Assembly (NCBI GenBank): GCA_003568945.1
Contig: BDIP01000169.1
Span: forward strand, 1 to 27,413
Length of the DNA stretch: 27,413 nucleotides
Source: Kipferlia bialata
Taxonomy: Eukaryota; Fornicata
Direction: 5' to 3'
Positions 1 through 14,888 of this stretch are shown piece by piece (positions within the stretch are counted from its first letter, which is position 1; each line of letters starts with the position of its first letter). The notes under the pieces were generated by a model. That model had not been told where the DNA came from. It saw only the letters and a list, made by a program, of their open reading frames with translations, and did not search any database. The translations under genes were made by a program, and so were the position numbers.

Positions 1-1006
1 TATAGAGAGAGAGCCATCATCACTGGCCTACATGGACACAATGATCATACAGAGGTATATATATATGTATATATGTATAATTACAGAGGTATATGTATGT
101 ATATATATGTATGTAAATGCGTATGTAGTTACTGTATGTATATATGACCCAGCACTGGCCTACATGGACACAATGATCATCATACAGAGGTATATATCTG
201 TGTATATACTAGTATATTTTTACTACCTAACTCCTCAGGTCTGGCTCCGTTGTCAGTATCAGCATAGACGGTGTGTACTGCCTCCTGTCCACAAGTCCCA
301 CAGACACAGAGACAGGTATATATATATATATATATAGTATAGTAATATAATAGTATAGTATGGTATATATATATGTATAGGTGTGTACTGTCTGCTGTCC
401 ACCAGTCCCACAGACACAGACACAGGTATTGAAGTGTAGTATGGGTGTACAAAAGAGAAAGGATATAATGTGGTTAACATCATTGTATATTCTGTCTGCT
501 GTCCACCAAATACAGATCAGGTACCAACACGTTCTGTATACAGTGGTATATATTGTATAGAAGAGATAGGGGTATGGACATAGACTACTGTCTGCTGTCC
601 ACCAGACACAGAACAGGTATCAATGCAATATCAAGTCTGGACACGTATGCGTATACTATCTTATCCCAGGTTCTCACCCCCTCTCCACCCACTGTACTGC
701 CAAGTATATACATACCATATATATATTATATATATATTATATGTATTATATGTATTATCCTGTGACTCATACCAGGCTCTGACCCCCTCTCCACCCACTG
801 TGCCGGCAAGTATATACATACTCTATACATACTCTATATATGTATACTATATACAGACTATCCCCGTTAATGCCTAGGCTCCGACCCCCTCTCCGCCCAC
901 TGTGCTGTCAAGGCTGCTAGGCTGTTAGAGACTGAGACTGAGGGGCTGAGAGAGGTGCTGGAGTCAGACGGAGGATTTAAGAAGGTGGGTAGTATTTCAT
1001 TCATAC

Positions 1007-1042
<36 letters not shown>

Positions 1043-4000
1043 AGAATGAGGGACTGAGAGAAGTGCTGGAGTCAGACGGGGGCTTTAAGAAGGTGTGTAA
1101 TGTTTCATTTATACATAGAGAGAGAAAGAGAGAGAGAGGGAGAGACACTGTGACTGAGGCAGGTGCTGGAGTCAGACGGGGGCTTTAGGAAGGTGGGTAC
1201 ATTCACTCACCTCCATTTCGCACCTGTCTCTCTTTCTACCCCTCTGAGCCTCGTGCAGACATATTCATTCTCCCCTTCCTCTCTCTTTCTAACGCTCAGA
1301 CCCTGATGCGCAAACTCGGTACCCGTTTGGAGCACATCTTCACACTGGAGGTGGACGTGTCAAATGTGCATGTCAGGTATATATAGAGAGTATGTGTTTG
1401 AAGTGTATGGTCCCATATACTATGGTAGAGGCCATGGACGGTGCAGACAGTGCGTGTGTTCGTGTATACTATATCATATCTCTTAATATGCATATGTATT
1501 CTGTAGTATACTATCTAACATCAGAATAGAGGCCATGGACGGTGTAGACAGTGCTTTTGTTGGTATACTATGTACCCCATGTAGTTACAGTATGTATATC
1601 ATAGTGCACACTCTCTATCCTCTCTTACAATAAGGATAGAGGCCATGGACGGTGCAGACAGTGCGTGTGTGGGCATGGTGCTATAGATGTATATACATAT
1701 ACATTCTTCCTATCTCATATCAGAGTGGAGAGTATGGATGGGTCTGACAGTGCGTGTGTGGGCATGGTATTAGAGGGAGGCAGTCTAAGAGGGCAGAGAC
1801 CTGAGCTGTCCCTCAACACCCTGGGTGCAGTGTCAGTGTACTCACTCACACACTTCACACCCCTGCACATGATCACTGACAGGAACACCCAGATAGAGGT
1901 GTGTATGTGTATATATACACCATAAGTATCTACAAAGAATGTGTCAATCATGCTTATTGTACTCACTCCAGGCCATGAAGGAGATTGCCCTCTCCCCCCC
2001 TCCCTCTGTGCTGTCTGTGCCCAGACCCATAGTGGGTACAGTGGAGGTGCTGCCAGAGGGGGCAGCAGACGCACTTCTCAGAGTACCTATTCTTAAGGTA
2101 GGGCTAGCATATATACACACATACGCATATATATAGTTGGGGCAGTGGAGGTGCTGCCAGAGGGGGCAGCAGACGCATTGTTACGTGTGCCAATACTCAA
2201 GGTATACCTATAGATGTGTCTTTGTTTATGTGTACATATAGGGACAGTGGAGGTGCTGCCGGAAGGGGCGGCTGATGCACTTCTCAGAGTGCCTATTCTC
2301 AAGTTAGTCAATTACAGATTTGTAGAGAGAGGGGGGGACTAATGCTTCTTTAGTCAGGGGACTAAAGAACCTAATTCTTTCAAGTTTTTATGTACTACAT
2401 TTTGCATGGTCTCTTCAATGACTTACTATCAGGCGTGTGTGAGTGACGAGCGCCTAGCTGCCGCCCTGCGTGTCTTCACGTCCCTAGACACCTGGGGCAG
2501 GGCAGAGAGCAAGGCCAGAGTAAGCCTAGAGAGTGCATTCCAGTCATTGATGCAGGATGGATCAGTCGATAGATACCCAGGTATTTATGTATGTATATAA
2601 ATGTATATATATACACATATGTATGAATAGGTACACTTCATACTACACTCACCTTTCAGACCTCTACTGTAGACACCTTGTGCGGCGTCTGGTCAAGGGT
2701 GTGTCTGCCTCCATGGAACTGTCGGAGATGGACAGGTGTGAATATGAATTTATACCTTTGGCACACGTGCAGATATGTATAATTACTCGTTATGTAGAAA
2801 TCTAACATGCTAGGGCAACCCTCGCTGAGGTAGAGCGTGCCCTCCCCCTCAGACACATCCAGTCCCTGAGGGACGAGGCCATGCAGTATCTGAGGGATGC
2901 AGGGGTGTTCAAGAAGGGGCTATCCCAGTCGGGGAGGAGCAAGGTGAGTGCTGTTATATGTTATAGTCACTGTGTAGTGATACTGATAGTTTCTTACGCG
3001 ATAGGTAGCGAACCGGGCCCTGCAGATGGTCATGATGCACGGGACAGGGGGGCCTAGTGGCACAGGGTCGTCCTTCTACCCCACTGCCCCAGGGGACGAG
3101 GATGAGACCAGTCCATCTAGTACAGAGTCCAATATGCTACAGGGCCTCAACACCCACTTTAGAGTGGCTGAGACTGAGTTCACGTATTGCTCCACAGTGC
3201 CATCTCCCAACGGTGCCCATCCTACCCATGTGGAAGCACTAGAACTAGAGTCCACAGCACTGTCACACCCTCTACCACAGGCGGGAGGGGGTGCATGTGT
3301 CGAGACACCCCTCTTTGGTTGCACATCCACACAATTCAGTACATCACTCGACATTGCAGATAGTGTGAGCTGTGTGGTGTCGGTGGGATCTCTAGCAGCC
3401 ACCCATATTCCTACTGGCTCTGCTGTGCTTAGGGAGAGACATCCATCGGCCGGGGCCCAGGTGAAGCTGTTATGTTTCTCTCTCTCCCTTCATATCAGTG
3501 ATTTTGTTGGACTCCATCAGACTATAGCTCAGTCCTTCTCTGTGTGTGTGCCTTTTCACACAAACTCACTCTCAGGTTGAGCTGTCCCTGTGCTACAGCC
3601 CCCACACACACCCAGACACCCCTCAGGTACACTGTATACAGAATATAGATATCCATATGTATACCATGTCTGGATCTACTTTAGGTATGTCACTACTGTA
3701 TATACTGCACTCATATTAATACTCCTCAGGCCCTGGAGGAGGATGCCAGAGGTACTTTGTGTAAATAGTGTATATAGCACATATATACTAAAGAGTATAC
3801 ATTGTATTGTATATAGTGCTATGAGTTACATTCAATATATGTACTAATACCCCTCAGGCTCTGGAGGAGGACGCATTCAAGTGCAGGGACCCCATGCTAT
3901 CAGTGGACGTCAAGTCCTCCCCCGTCATCGTGTCACTGTCCCAGCCTATCCTGGAGTCTCTTCTCAAGGCCGGTATCGACACACAACGTAAGGTCGTTGC

Positions 4001-7000
4001 GGCTCTCAGTGACGACGCCAGTGTGAGAGACACCCTAGCCGGTGCATCTGCGGCTGTCAAGAGGCTAGGCCAGGCGTGTACCTTCCCGATTGCTGTGACA
4101 GGTATACTGGGTGCACCCACCATCATATACACCCTAGACCCAGCCTACAAGGGAGAGAGTGACTGTTCCGAGGAGGACTCTGATAGCGATGCTCTTGCTA
4201 TAGCTACAGAGTGCGACTCCTGTGTGGTGTTCCAACTAGGAACGGTCACCATTACAAGCTTTGTGGTGGACCTGGATGAGGGATCGCGTAGATTTGTGGC
4301 CAAGCTCCCTGGAGGTGTTAAGTGCTACGATACCTATGAGGTAGCAGTGGAGGGTATCGCTGTGTCTGTCGCGTCTTTGGCAGAGGGAGAGGGCCAGAGT
4401 ACAGGGGCTACTCCTGACGCCACTCCGATGGGCACCAGTTGCACCAGTGTTACTGGCCTGAGAGAGGCCGAGGGGAGTGAAGACAGTGACTCCACCGGTG
4501 CTAGTGGTAGAGCACTCGACTATGCTGAGCGTGTTCTACGGCTATGTGAGGCAGCGGAGACAGATACAGAGTCTCTCTCATCCTGCACCACCTGTCTGGC
4601 CATACCGCATATCAACACCTACATAGGTCGCTGCATGGTCCCCCTAACTGCCTCCAGCCCCCAGAGCCTCGTGTACACAGACATCCCCTCGGAGATATGC
4701 CTCTCCTTCCCCCATGCTACTGCTGTAGCCCTGCTAAGGCTGGGGCTAGAGGCTGAGAGGGCGGTTGCCGTGGCTGGAGTGGCGGCCTCAGATGTCAATG
4801 ATCTGTATGCTCTCTCGGAGCACCTCTATCTCTCGGAGAGAGAGAGAGAGAGAGAGGAGTGCGTGCTGACAGAATCTCACTCCCTCATCAGGTACAGTTT
4901 GGATCTCTCTACATCTATTGTAAACATCAATGTAACGTGGCCAGTGTAGTTAATCCTCACCGTCAGGAGCCTCAACCAGTCTGTGTCTAGAAAAGGTGTC
5001 AAGTGGGGGGCAGGGGAGCGCCTCCTCAAGTCAGTCTTTGAGCTATCAGTCCCCACCCTTCGCATAGAGACTGCTGGACACGCCAAGCTGGGCATAGAGT
5101 CAGGGTACACCGTCACATTCGGCAGATTGGCTGTCAAGTGTGAGAGCAAGGAGGGTGTTGCACCCTTCCTCGCCTCAGTCTCCCTTGAGTCGTTCTCTAT
5201 GAGAGATGGGTCGGGTAGCACTACGCTGCTGAAGGGCGCTGGATCACAGGCCGTTCCATTTGTATCAGGTAATCGTGTAGATATATGAAGTGTATACTAT
5301 AATGTGAGTATGGTTCTCACCCCCAGCTAGGTTCGAGGTATTGGCCGGTCCCTCTACTGCAGGTGGAGAGAGAGGGAGAGAGAGAGAGAGGCAGAAGGAG
5401 GTGCATGTCATGGCAGCAGTGGGTGCAGGGGTCATGACTCTGAGTAGGAGAGAGCTCCTCAGTGCCAGTCAGTGGCTATTCTCCTACATTCACCCCTTGA
5501 AGACCACTCTTAGACAGATGCGGCCCCTTAACAGTGCTACAAGTACGCCAGAGCAGAGTGAAGGGGAGTCATCGGTATCTGGCGCTATAGGGACTGTGGT
5601 AGGCAACCTTCCCCGACCTGTCTTGAGAGTGAGGCTAGGCTTGGACAGGCTCTCTCTCAGACTGCAGGGAGAGAGACACTTTGACATCAATGCAGCTGTC
5701 AGAGGTGTCAAGCTTGATGTCAACAGACGGGAGGGAGAGAGAGCGAGGGTCAGGATGGATGGTATCTCTGTCACAGACTCAGATGGGTATGTGATACTGG
5801 AGAGGGTACCCGATCAGGAGGTGGAGGGAGAGGGAGAGAGCTCCCATGGGCTGGCCCCAGGGTGTATACTCGACGTCACCTACTCAGAGAGAGTGGTTGC
5901 ATGTGGTGATAGCAACTCGCACGATGACTGGGAGGAGTCTGGGGACTACGCGATAGTGGATGAGAGCATGGCGGAGCCTGCCTTCACTCTGACCTGTCTA
6001 TTTGGCAAGGTTGCTACATACCTGAGTCCTGCAGTGATATCAGGCTTCCTAGTATTCATATCCATTCCAAAGGAGGCCAGAGGACTCAAGGTTGGTATAC
6101 ACACTAATATATACATTAGTGTGAGGTGGATGTAGGTGGTAGTTCCTCTAGTACCTCACCCTAGGCCCTAGCCGATGCTATCAGGGGTGGGGTGGAGAGT
6201 GTGGCCATCGGTACTGTGGAGACAGTGCTGACCAACAGTGGGAAGAGGTATGCTTCATACCAATACGACATATTCACTCATTTAGTAGTAATAGGTGTCA
6301 TTTCTCTGGATGGTATCTTACCCCAGCAACAGGGACATCAGCTTTGTGGTCCATGGGTACATGCCCGAGATCACTGTATACGACTCGGTGCTCGGTCTGT
6401 GTAGGGGAGAGTCTAGGGATGGGATACTGGAACCACTCGATGCGTCTGGTCTAGAGGACTCTGCCTCAGAGGGTAGTGGTGACAGCTCCTCTAATGCCTC
6501 CGATGGAGAGAGAGAGGAGACTCCCGAGAAGGGTATCGTTGTCTCAGGTGGAGCTCTCTCTGTCACTACTGAGAAGGTTGAGAGGGATGGGGAGGATGGC
6601 CCGTGCTACTTTAGATGCCTGTGCGTGAGTCTTGCAGGTGTATGCACCAAGAGCCTGGATGGAGTTGATATCATATCCTCCATCGGGCTGGATATGCAGA
6701 GAGAGACGCCTATCCTAGCAGAGGGTGCTAAGAGGGCTGACAGTGACCCTGTGCCTGTGGAGATACACATCCAGGCCACAGATACCCTCTGTGTATCATT
6801 GTCTGAGTCCACTGTTGGGACAATCAACAGCATCATACTCCACACCACACTTGAGGTTCGCGTATATTCCTTGATATATGGTTGTTTTCTACGCGGTGTA
6901 GTAACTCCTACTCACATGCAGGTTGATGAGGGGTGGGACGACATGTGTGAGGAAGGGTCAACTGGTATACCCCTGAGCATACCAGACCTACTCGACTGTG

Positions 7001-10000
7001 CCAGTAGAGATTTGGCAGAGGTCCTGAGGTCTATAGCAGCAGCAGGGCAGGACCTCTCTACAGCTGTCTCCAAGAGACTCTGTCCCAACGTCACTCTGGA
7101 CCTAGTGGCAGAGAGTGGTGTCTCAGTGGAGCTTAGGAGAGAGGACCCCTGCTACCGATTCTCAGCAGGTATATGCCATATATACATACGTGTATATATA
7201 TAGTATTGAAGTATTACTATAATATATCTGATGATAGGCTGCATGAGTCTGGAGTGCCACTGGGAGGACCAGACCCTCAGTGTGTCTGCTGACTTAGAGG
7301 GTACCCTACACACTGTAGACATTAGAGACCCAGAGTCACCAGTGTCTATCCTGCTCCTGCATGGCTCCGGTCCTGATACACCCGCCCTATCTGCCTCGGT
7401 ACGTATATATTTCCACGTATCCTAGTAGATTAGTTATACACTCTAACGGTAGCTCCGAGTCGACCTCTCCACCCTAGAGTGTGATACCACTGTGGCCCTA
7501 GGGACTGCCCACTGTACAGTGTACTTCCCCACACTGATAGACATCCTATCCTTCTTCACAGCACACCCCTTGCACCAGAGGGTTGGACATGGGTCCTCCC
7601 AGGGGCAGAGCGTCAGCGACGGACACATACACTCAGACTCGAGGTGCATATACCACCCATATTGCCATACATAAGAGCTAGTTATGTCCTCTGTGGCGTC
7701 TAATTCCTAGGTTTGGTGACAGTGAGTCCATCAACAGCTACATGCATAGGGAGGACGCCGCTGGTATATCCGGGTTCCTGGGACTACACGATATCGGTTC
7801 AGACGTTGAAACCCCAACCGGGTCCGGCGACCCCAGAGGCCACTCCTTTGTGCAGGGCATTGTCTCCTGTCTAGTAGGGCAGCACCGGGAGAAGGGGTCA
7901 GCGCCCACAATACACGTACACTCTGACACTGTCGAGCGTATCCTCAACAGCATCACACAGGCACTAGGGGCACCTGGTGATACCTCAGAGAGTATTGCCC
8001 TAGCACTCTCTCTCACTATATCCAAGTTCCATGTATGCCTGCCTACGGCAGTGGATGGCGTTGGTCCAACTGTGGTTGTCAAGGGCGGGGTGGACCTCAG
8101 CTTCCAGACTAGGCTTGACGCCTTTGCAAGCGGTGAGGGCCTGGTGCAGCATGTATCTGCGGCACTCAAGTCCCTCTCGGTCTTTGTCCACTCGCACTCA
8201 CCTTCCCACAGAGGGGTACGTTCCACGCCTTCGAGTCCCGGTCTCGCTGCCCCTGCAGTCACTCGCCACTCGTCGCGTAAAGTTCTTCTCATTGACGATG
8301 CCTTCCTAGCAGTGGTTGGGAACATGTTCAGGGTGCTACCGAGGAGGGAGGAGGAGCACGAGCTGCTCACTAACCAGCTCTTTTCATCAGGTATTGTGGC
8401 TGTATGAGTACCACTACATATGTATATGTATACGCTACTGACACTCAGGTGCTGTTGTCCTAGCCAGTGGCAGTGAGGTACTAGCAGTCAAGCTCTCAGC
8501 TGAGGACTTCCGCCTTCTCCAGGCCCTACCCCAGTTGATACTCGATACCCTTGATGTGGCCCTTCCTGTTGCATCAGAGGACAGCGCTGCAGCAGGTACC
8601 TTCGCATACCCCTCGGGAGGCCTCCTCTCCCCTACTGCCTCGGAGCCCTTTGCAGTCAGGTCCGCTCTCCGCCTGGCAGGCAGTGTGACTGTATCCATGT
8701 GTCCAGTTATAGGTCTGCTGATGGGGCCATCTAGGTCTCCACTGGTACAGATTGCACTGGATACTCTAGAGGCATCAGTCACACACGCCGGTACCTCTAT
8801 AGTGTGTGGCGCTACTGCACAGGCCTTTGATTCAGAGAATGCTGCGTTTGTGTCCCTGTTGGCCGGGACAAAGGTATCTACACTGTCAACAATTCTACAT
8901 TACAAGCTACTATCATGAATCTTACCTTAGGCATGTGTAGACGCGTACTACCCTATCGACAGCCACGGCAACAGGTCTGTGATTGCGAGGGTGGGTATCA
9001 CTAGTAGTGCTGCCGGTTCTGACAAGGCAGTGGGGCTACACGTTACCCCCGCGGCGCTCAAGGCGCTCTCTAGCCTGTTGGTCTCCTTTGACGATGACGC
9101 CCCACTCAATCGCGTAGATGAGGATGACGATGATGGGTGTGATGAGGAGATTGACACTTTGGCCCTAAAGGCTGTGTGTCTTTCCCTCGGCGACAATCTG
9201 GGTAGAGAGTGCATGAGTACCCGAGAGCTGAAGAAGACTATCAGGAAGGAGGAGAGTGTGCTGCTGGCCTCCATGCTCTCAGTGCTCAAGGATGGAGATG
9301 TGTCTGAGTTTGATACGGTGGCAGAGGCCCTCAGGTCAGGGACTTTGGAGAAGAGACGGTGCATCCGATACCCACCTGGTGTCAGGAAGGACAAGGTCCA
9401 GAGCAGGAGATACGCGTCTCTTCTGGCTGCCAGGTAGAGTATTCTCTTTATCTATAATGCACCAAGGGCTATTGTTCTGGAGTGTGTCTCATACTCTCTT
9501 AAACTCTCATATGGTTGTGTCCGTACTCATGCCAGGTTCTGTGTTGCTGCCAGCAGGACAGGTCTCCGGAACGAGGACACACCCCTTCTTCTACGCTGTG
9601 TGGAGCTGGGTGCCTCTCTTCCCTCAGTCTTCAGTGCTAGAGTTGTCGAGAAGTGCAAGGTTCGGCGTATAGCTAGAGTATCTCAATTGTAAGTTTCCTC
9701 ATTTCAGGAATTCCTCTGTGAGGTTGAGGCCATGGAGCGTGACAGGCACCCACCTGTCACAGAGATGGAGTACAGGCTGCACAATGCTACCAATGTTCCG
9801 TTCCATGTCTTTGCCACCACAGTGGAAGTCGACCACTCCCAGGTACAAGACCAGTGGAGTCAGCTGTTCTATTTGTATTGTGTTCACACCATCTCTTTCT
9901 CTGACTTGCAGATCCTCCCCTTGATCCACAGCAAGCTAGTGCCTGCTGGAGACCCACAGGTAGGGTGCCTCAATTATGTATATAGATACATAGAGGGAGT

Positions 10001-13000
10001 ATGTATGTGTGTATTTAATATTATCCTCACACTTAGGCCAAGAGCAGTCTCCCTAGTGTCTTCTCTCCTGCCAAGAGAGAGAGAGAGAGGGTCCTCGCAG
10101 AGTCGCGTACTCAGCAGGAGGATCCTTCTGTAGTGAAGGCTGTCATCGACAACTACCTCCACCACTCAGGGGACAGTGCCTCCTCTGAAGTAGCTGCAGC
10201 ACCCTATGTCTACGAGAGAGTCGAGATTGGGGGAACTGCACTCTTTGACGTGGGTAAGTATCATCTACGTACTGTAATGAGTATCATGTAGGATGACACG
10301 CTGATAATAGGACTTCACAATGTTGACATTGAGACTGTGAACTCTGTGGCTGCGGCTGATACCATCTCATTCTTGGTCCCAGGCTACACATCCCAGACAT
10401 CCTCCTGGGACGGGATCTGCATATCTCACATTGGCACCCACATGGTGGAGTTTGTGTCCCCCACTAGCAGCACCCTCAGATTCCTTGTGGAGGTATCTTT
10501 AGAGGGCTCTCAGATGTGCATCCAAGTATCAAGTGGGGTGGACTTGGTCAACGAGACACTGATGCCACTCGAGTTCCACTGCATGTAAGTCCAACTCTTC
10601 TCTCTGTCAAGTAAAGTGATGTATCTATCAGGCTTGTGTATGAAAACTGTTGCCGTTCTGTTTCCTCACTCCCAGTAACAGCATCAAGAGCAACTGGGGC
10701 TGCCTGATTCCACCTCTGTCCAAGTGTTCTCTACCAGGTACTTACTTACCACACATCTTCAGTAACTCTTCATTTGAATGATTATTCCTAGCCTAACCCC
10801 AGCCCACTTTGTCAACGACCCGAGCATCTGCTTCGTGATGCTGCCGCACCTCACAGGTGCATCCACCCCAGACCTCAGTGACAAGGTGTCCACAGGAGAC
10901 GATGCCCAATCTTCAACAGAGAGAGAGGCCGAGGCAGAGAGCCACACCTCTACCCTCCCCGACCTCTTCCCAGCAGCTGGTAGGAACAGCATCGTCAGCG
11001 TGACAGCCCCAGGGGTAGTGGCTGAAGTGGCTGACTATTCTGAGATCATTAAGCTGTTTGAGCTACTATTGGTACCAGACACCGTGCTACCCGTCATGTG
11101 CCCTCTGTCTCAGGACGACGCTCAGCCATCCACACCCACCAAGACTGCGGAGGTTCCAGCCTGGTCTGCGGAGTTGTACGGCACTCAGGGCCCTGCTCCT
11201 ACGCGGTTTGACAATGCTCTCTTCCTGTGCCGCTCCGTTGACTCTGACATGCGTAGGGCCATCCACTTTGAGTCTGCATTTAGGCTGCTCAACGAGTCCA
11301 CGCTGAGTGTCACCTTACACCTCTGCGTAACCACACGAAGGCAGATCGAGCGCGACCCTCATGCCAAGCCCCTCCCCCTGTGTGTCACACTACCACCTAA
11401 GAGTGTGGGTGATCTACCCGTTGTTGATATGGATGCCGAGGTGTCCATGGTCTATATGGCAGCTGAGGATGCGGATGGAAACGAGGTCTGCGCCCGCACC
11501 TTTGGTATCCCAGTCTACCTGCAGAGCAAGAGGCATTCGTGTAGCGGCACTGTAACCAAGAGCGCTCTCAGGAACTGGCCCCTGGCTATGAACGTCAGGT
11601 ACACAATTATCTCCATTTCTACACGATATATGTGGTAAGAGTGCTTACCCTAGGACCTTGCCACCGGGTAGTGTGTATGGAGGGTTCGAGACACCCGTGT
11701 GTCCTTGTGGGACCAAGCCCTCCGGTCTCACTCTTGTCCAGATATTCGCCCCATACCTCATCAGGAACCACCTCACTGCCGGACCTCGCATTGCAGCATC
11801 CATTGCCAAGAGGTAATGACTGTGTAGTTAAAGTATCATTGTAGTTACTCTACTGACTCCCTAGGGTGAAGCACCTGAACACTCTGAATGATGTGTGTGT
11901 GGTCTCTCCGGGTGGCACTGTTGCCATGGCATTTGGCAAGGCCAAGGGTGCTGGGAAGGAAGGGGCAGAGGATGGGGACGGGGACGGAACCGCTACTATC
12001 GACAGGGGGAAGCTCTCTCTGGTTATGCACAGGGTACGACGCATACTTTGTCTCTGATTTGGTCTACCTTAGCAACTATCTCTCTCTGACGTGTTAGGAG
12101 AAGCAGAGGCTGCGGTTTGTACACGGTATCTCCATCAGGCTGTCAGACTTCCACAGTGATACTCCGACATTCATTAGGGACTCCAAGTGCAGCCTCGGGT
12201 ACCATGGTATACCAGCAACGGTGCAGGTACATAGTACTACATTGTACCTGGTGATTCTCCACTACATATAAGATGCCTCTTACTTCAAGGTCCGCCTGGC
12301 AAACAACAGTGGTCTTACGCGGTGTGTAGATATCCTCCCCAGGATTCATGTAGTCAACCACACCAGAGAGGCCCTGCACATGCTGGTGGGACCTCAGGCA
12401 ACAGGTACCCAATCCTACACGATTCCCCTCTAGTATCTTTTCATCTCACTCTCTCACTATAGCGAAGCCGAAGCGCTGCCGTGCCGACTACGGTCTTATA
12501 TCCTGCCCCCCTAGCACCTCCACCCCCTTCACAGCCATGTGTGCGGACACAGACTCTGACCCCTCCTGTCCCCTCTATGGACATCTGTCCTTCCTAGACA
12601 TACCACATATGGCAGTGCCCAACCTATCGGGACACGATCAGTTCTCATTTTCCATCCCGCTGCACCTTCCAGGGTACTATGACGTTATGCTACGTACAGC
12701 GGAGGATGCCACAACCTCAGTTATCGGAGAGAGAGAGGCCAGTGAATGGCAGACGGATGAGGGACGTGATGCTCCTCTGTGGTGCCAGGTGAATCTATTC
12801 ATATAGACACTTAATCTACGATCATATCTCTGCCTGAGGTCTCGTTTATCTTTTCACCTCAGGTGCGTGTGATTGTGAAGGATGGCCAGACGACTGTCAG
12901 GCTCTTTGACGCCCCATCCCTCAACACGCCTCCCTACCGTGTAACAAACAAGACAAGGCGCACACTCCATATCAGACAGTGTGTGGACCCATCCGGCCAG

Positions 13001-14756
13001 ACTATCAGAAGGTTAGAACAGATATACATATTTCCCTTCTTAGTCTAACCATCGTGTAGTATCTCACATCAGGGCGAGGCACACTGCCAAGAAGAGCACT
13101 GCCCCCACTAACGGATCCAGCTTCAAGAAGAAGGGGTTCAAGCTGACAGTTGCCTCCATTCCCACATTCACGCTGCGGCCCCTTGACACCCTACCCTTCT
13201 ACCTCGCAGACCCCACCATTCCACCCCTACTCTCTGTCTTCGAGGCCTCTCCCTCTGGTGCAGTGCTGGAGGACAACGAGCATGTTATTGACCTGGCTAG
13301 GTTTGGGGTTGTTAGCAAGAGAGATGCCGAGGGGGCACTAGGTGCATGTATAACCTTCGACGGAGATACACGACGTCTCTACCTAGGAGGTGTAGAGAGA
13401 GACATGCGGGCCAAGCACAACTTCCCATCACTGCAGCTCCAGGTATACTCTATATACTATGTATTCCTCTCTATCTTGAATCTAGTGTTCGCTCTCACTG
13501 GCTTCTCTACTTACCTTCAGATATCCCTGCCGCAGCTACGGGTCCAGTCCCATACAAGAGTGGATGAGAGGGAGAGAGGGAAGGGCAGAGACAGGAAGGG
13601 CAGGGGTGCAGACACAGTCGTGCCAGAGTCCCTAGCTGGGTACAACAATCAGTGCCTTACACTCATACTCGACTCCCTTGGGCTTGGTCTCATGAGTGGA
13701 CCCAGTGGAGTATCGTGTAACTTCCAGGTATATCGTACAATGACTACACGGCTTTTGTATTCGTGTAGTATGTGAGTCTAACCATCAGTGCAAGTCTGTC
13801 AGGCTGATATGTGATGACATGCGTCTGAGTCCCAAGCACAGGAAGCAGACACTCATGCACCTGACAGATACAGCCACCCTGCAGGTATCAGTTACTCAGT
13901 ATCCACTATTCATGGTCAGTATATGCACGCTCTCTCTTATGTGTAGGGGGGTAGTGCACTATTCATCACCACTCTCTCCATCTTCGTGTACAGTAGTCTC
14001 CTAACCCCCAGTCCCTCCGCAACACCTTGATCAAGAGATCACAGCCTTGTGTAGTGTATTCCTATCATATTACTCCTCCTTTTCTAACATCCAGTCCCTG
14101 CGCAACACCTTGATCAAGAGAAGTGGCAGCCGGTCTGGGTCGGGTATCACAGTCAGCCTGGACGGGGCTAGGTACGTGTGTGTAGTACCTATACTATATG
14201 GTGGATACCATATACATATATACTTGGTCTGGGTCTGGTGTATCACAGTCAGCCATACTAGGGACTATTAGGGGACAAGGTATGATACACTCTAAATATA
14301 TATATTGGGGATGGGTGAATTGTGTTTCTTTATCCTTCTCACCTCCAGTCTTGTTGGACGTGGAAGGCGCTGTCTGAGGGTAGAGGAAATAGCCGTGGAC
14401 ATGGGTGGTCTCTACCTCTGCGTGGGGCACTCAAGAGTCATGCAGGTTAGTCGAAAACCTATTTCTACACGATACTGGTTTGGCACTTACGATAGATTCT
14501 CCTGAGAGAGGGCACCGCTTTAGCCTCTGCCTGGCGGTATGGGGCAGCCGCAGAGGAGGAGGTCCCCCTGTTACTGCCCTCCATACCCCCTAGACCCTCT
14601 GTGACTCTGGACGGAGTGCCACACAAGCACAACGATACATCGCTGCTAGGTATGTGGATTTGCCATTTTCTCTTTCCCACTTATCTTCCCTTTCTATGCA
14701 TCTGTGTGTTACTAACCCCAAGGCACCATGTCCTGCATTGGCTCCCTCTCTCTCTA

Positions 14757-14793
<37 letters not shown>

Positions 14794-14849
14794 GTGTTAC
14801 TAACCCCTAGGCACCATGGCCTACATTGGCTCCCTGTCTGTCTCTGTCA

Positions 14850-14888
<39 letters not shown>

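Noticed and set aside
1715-2074. Minus-strand open frame of 119 codons
   Set aside because: It is a shadow of VPS13 exons 5 and 6, whose plus-strand phases and family motifs are clear.
2098-2432. Exon 6 echo copies as mutually exclusive exons
   Set aside because: Copy 2 has both splice sites but its acceptor phase does not match, and copy 3 lacks a GT donor, so simple exon swapping does not work here.
7738-8370. Minus-strand open frame of 210 codons
   Set aside because: It is the antisense of the 680-nt VPS13 exon 20; low-complexity Ser/Arg/Pro composition and no motif.
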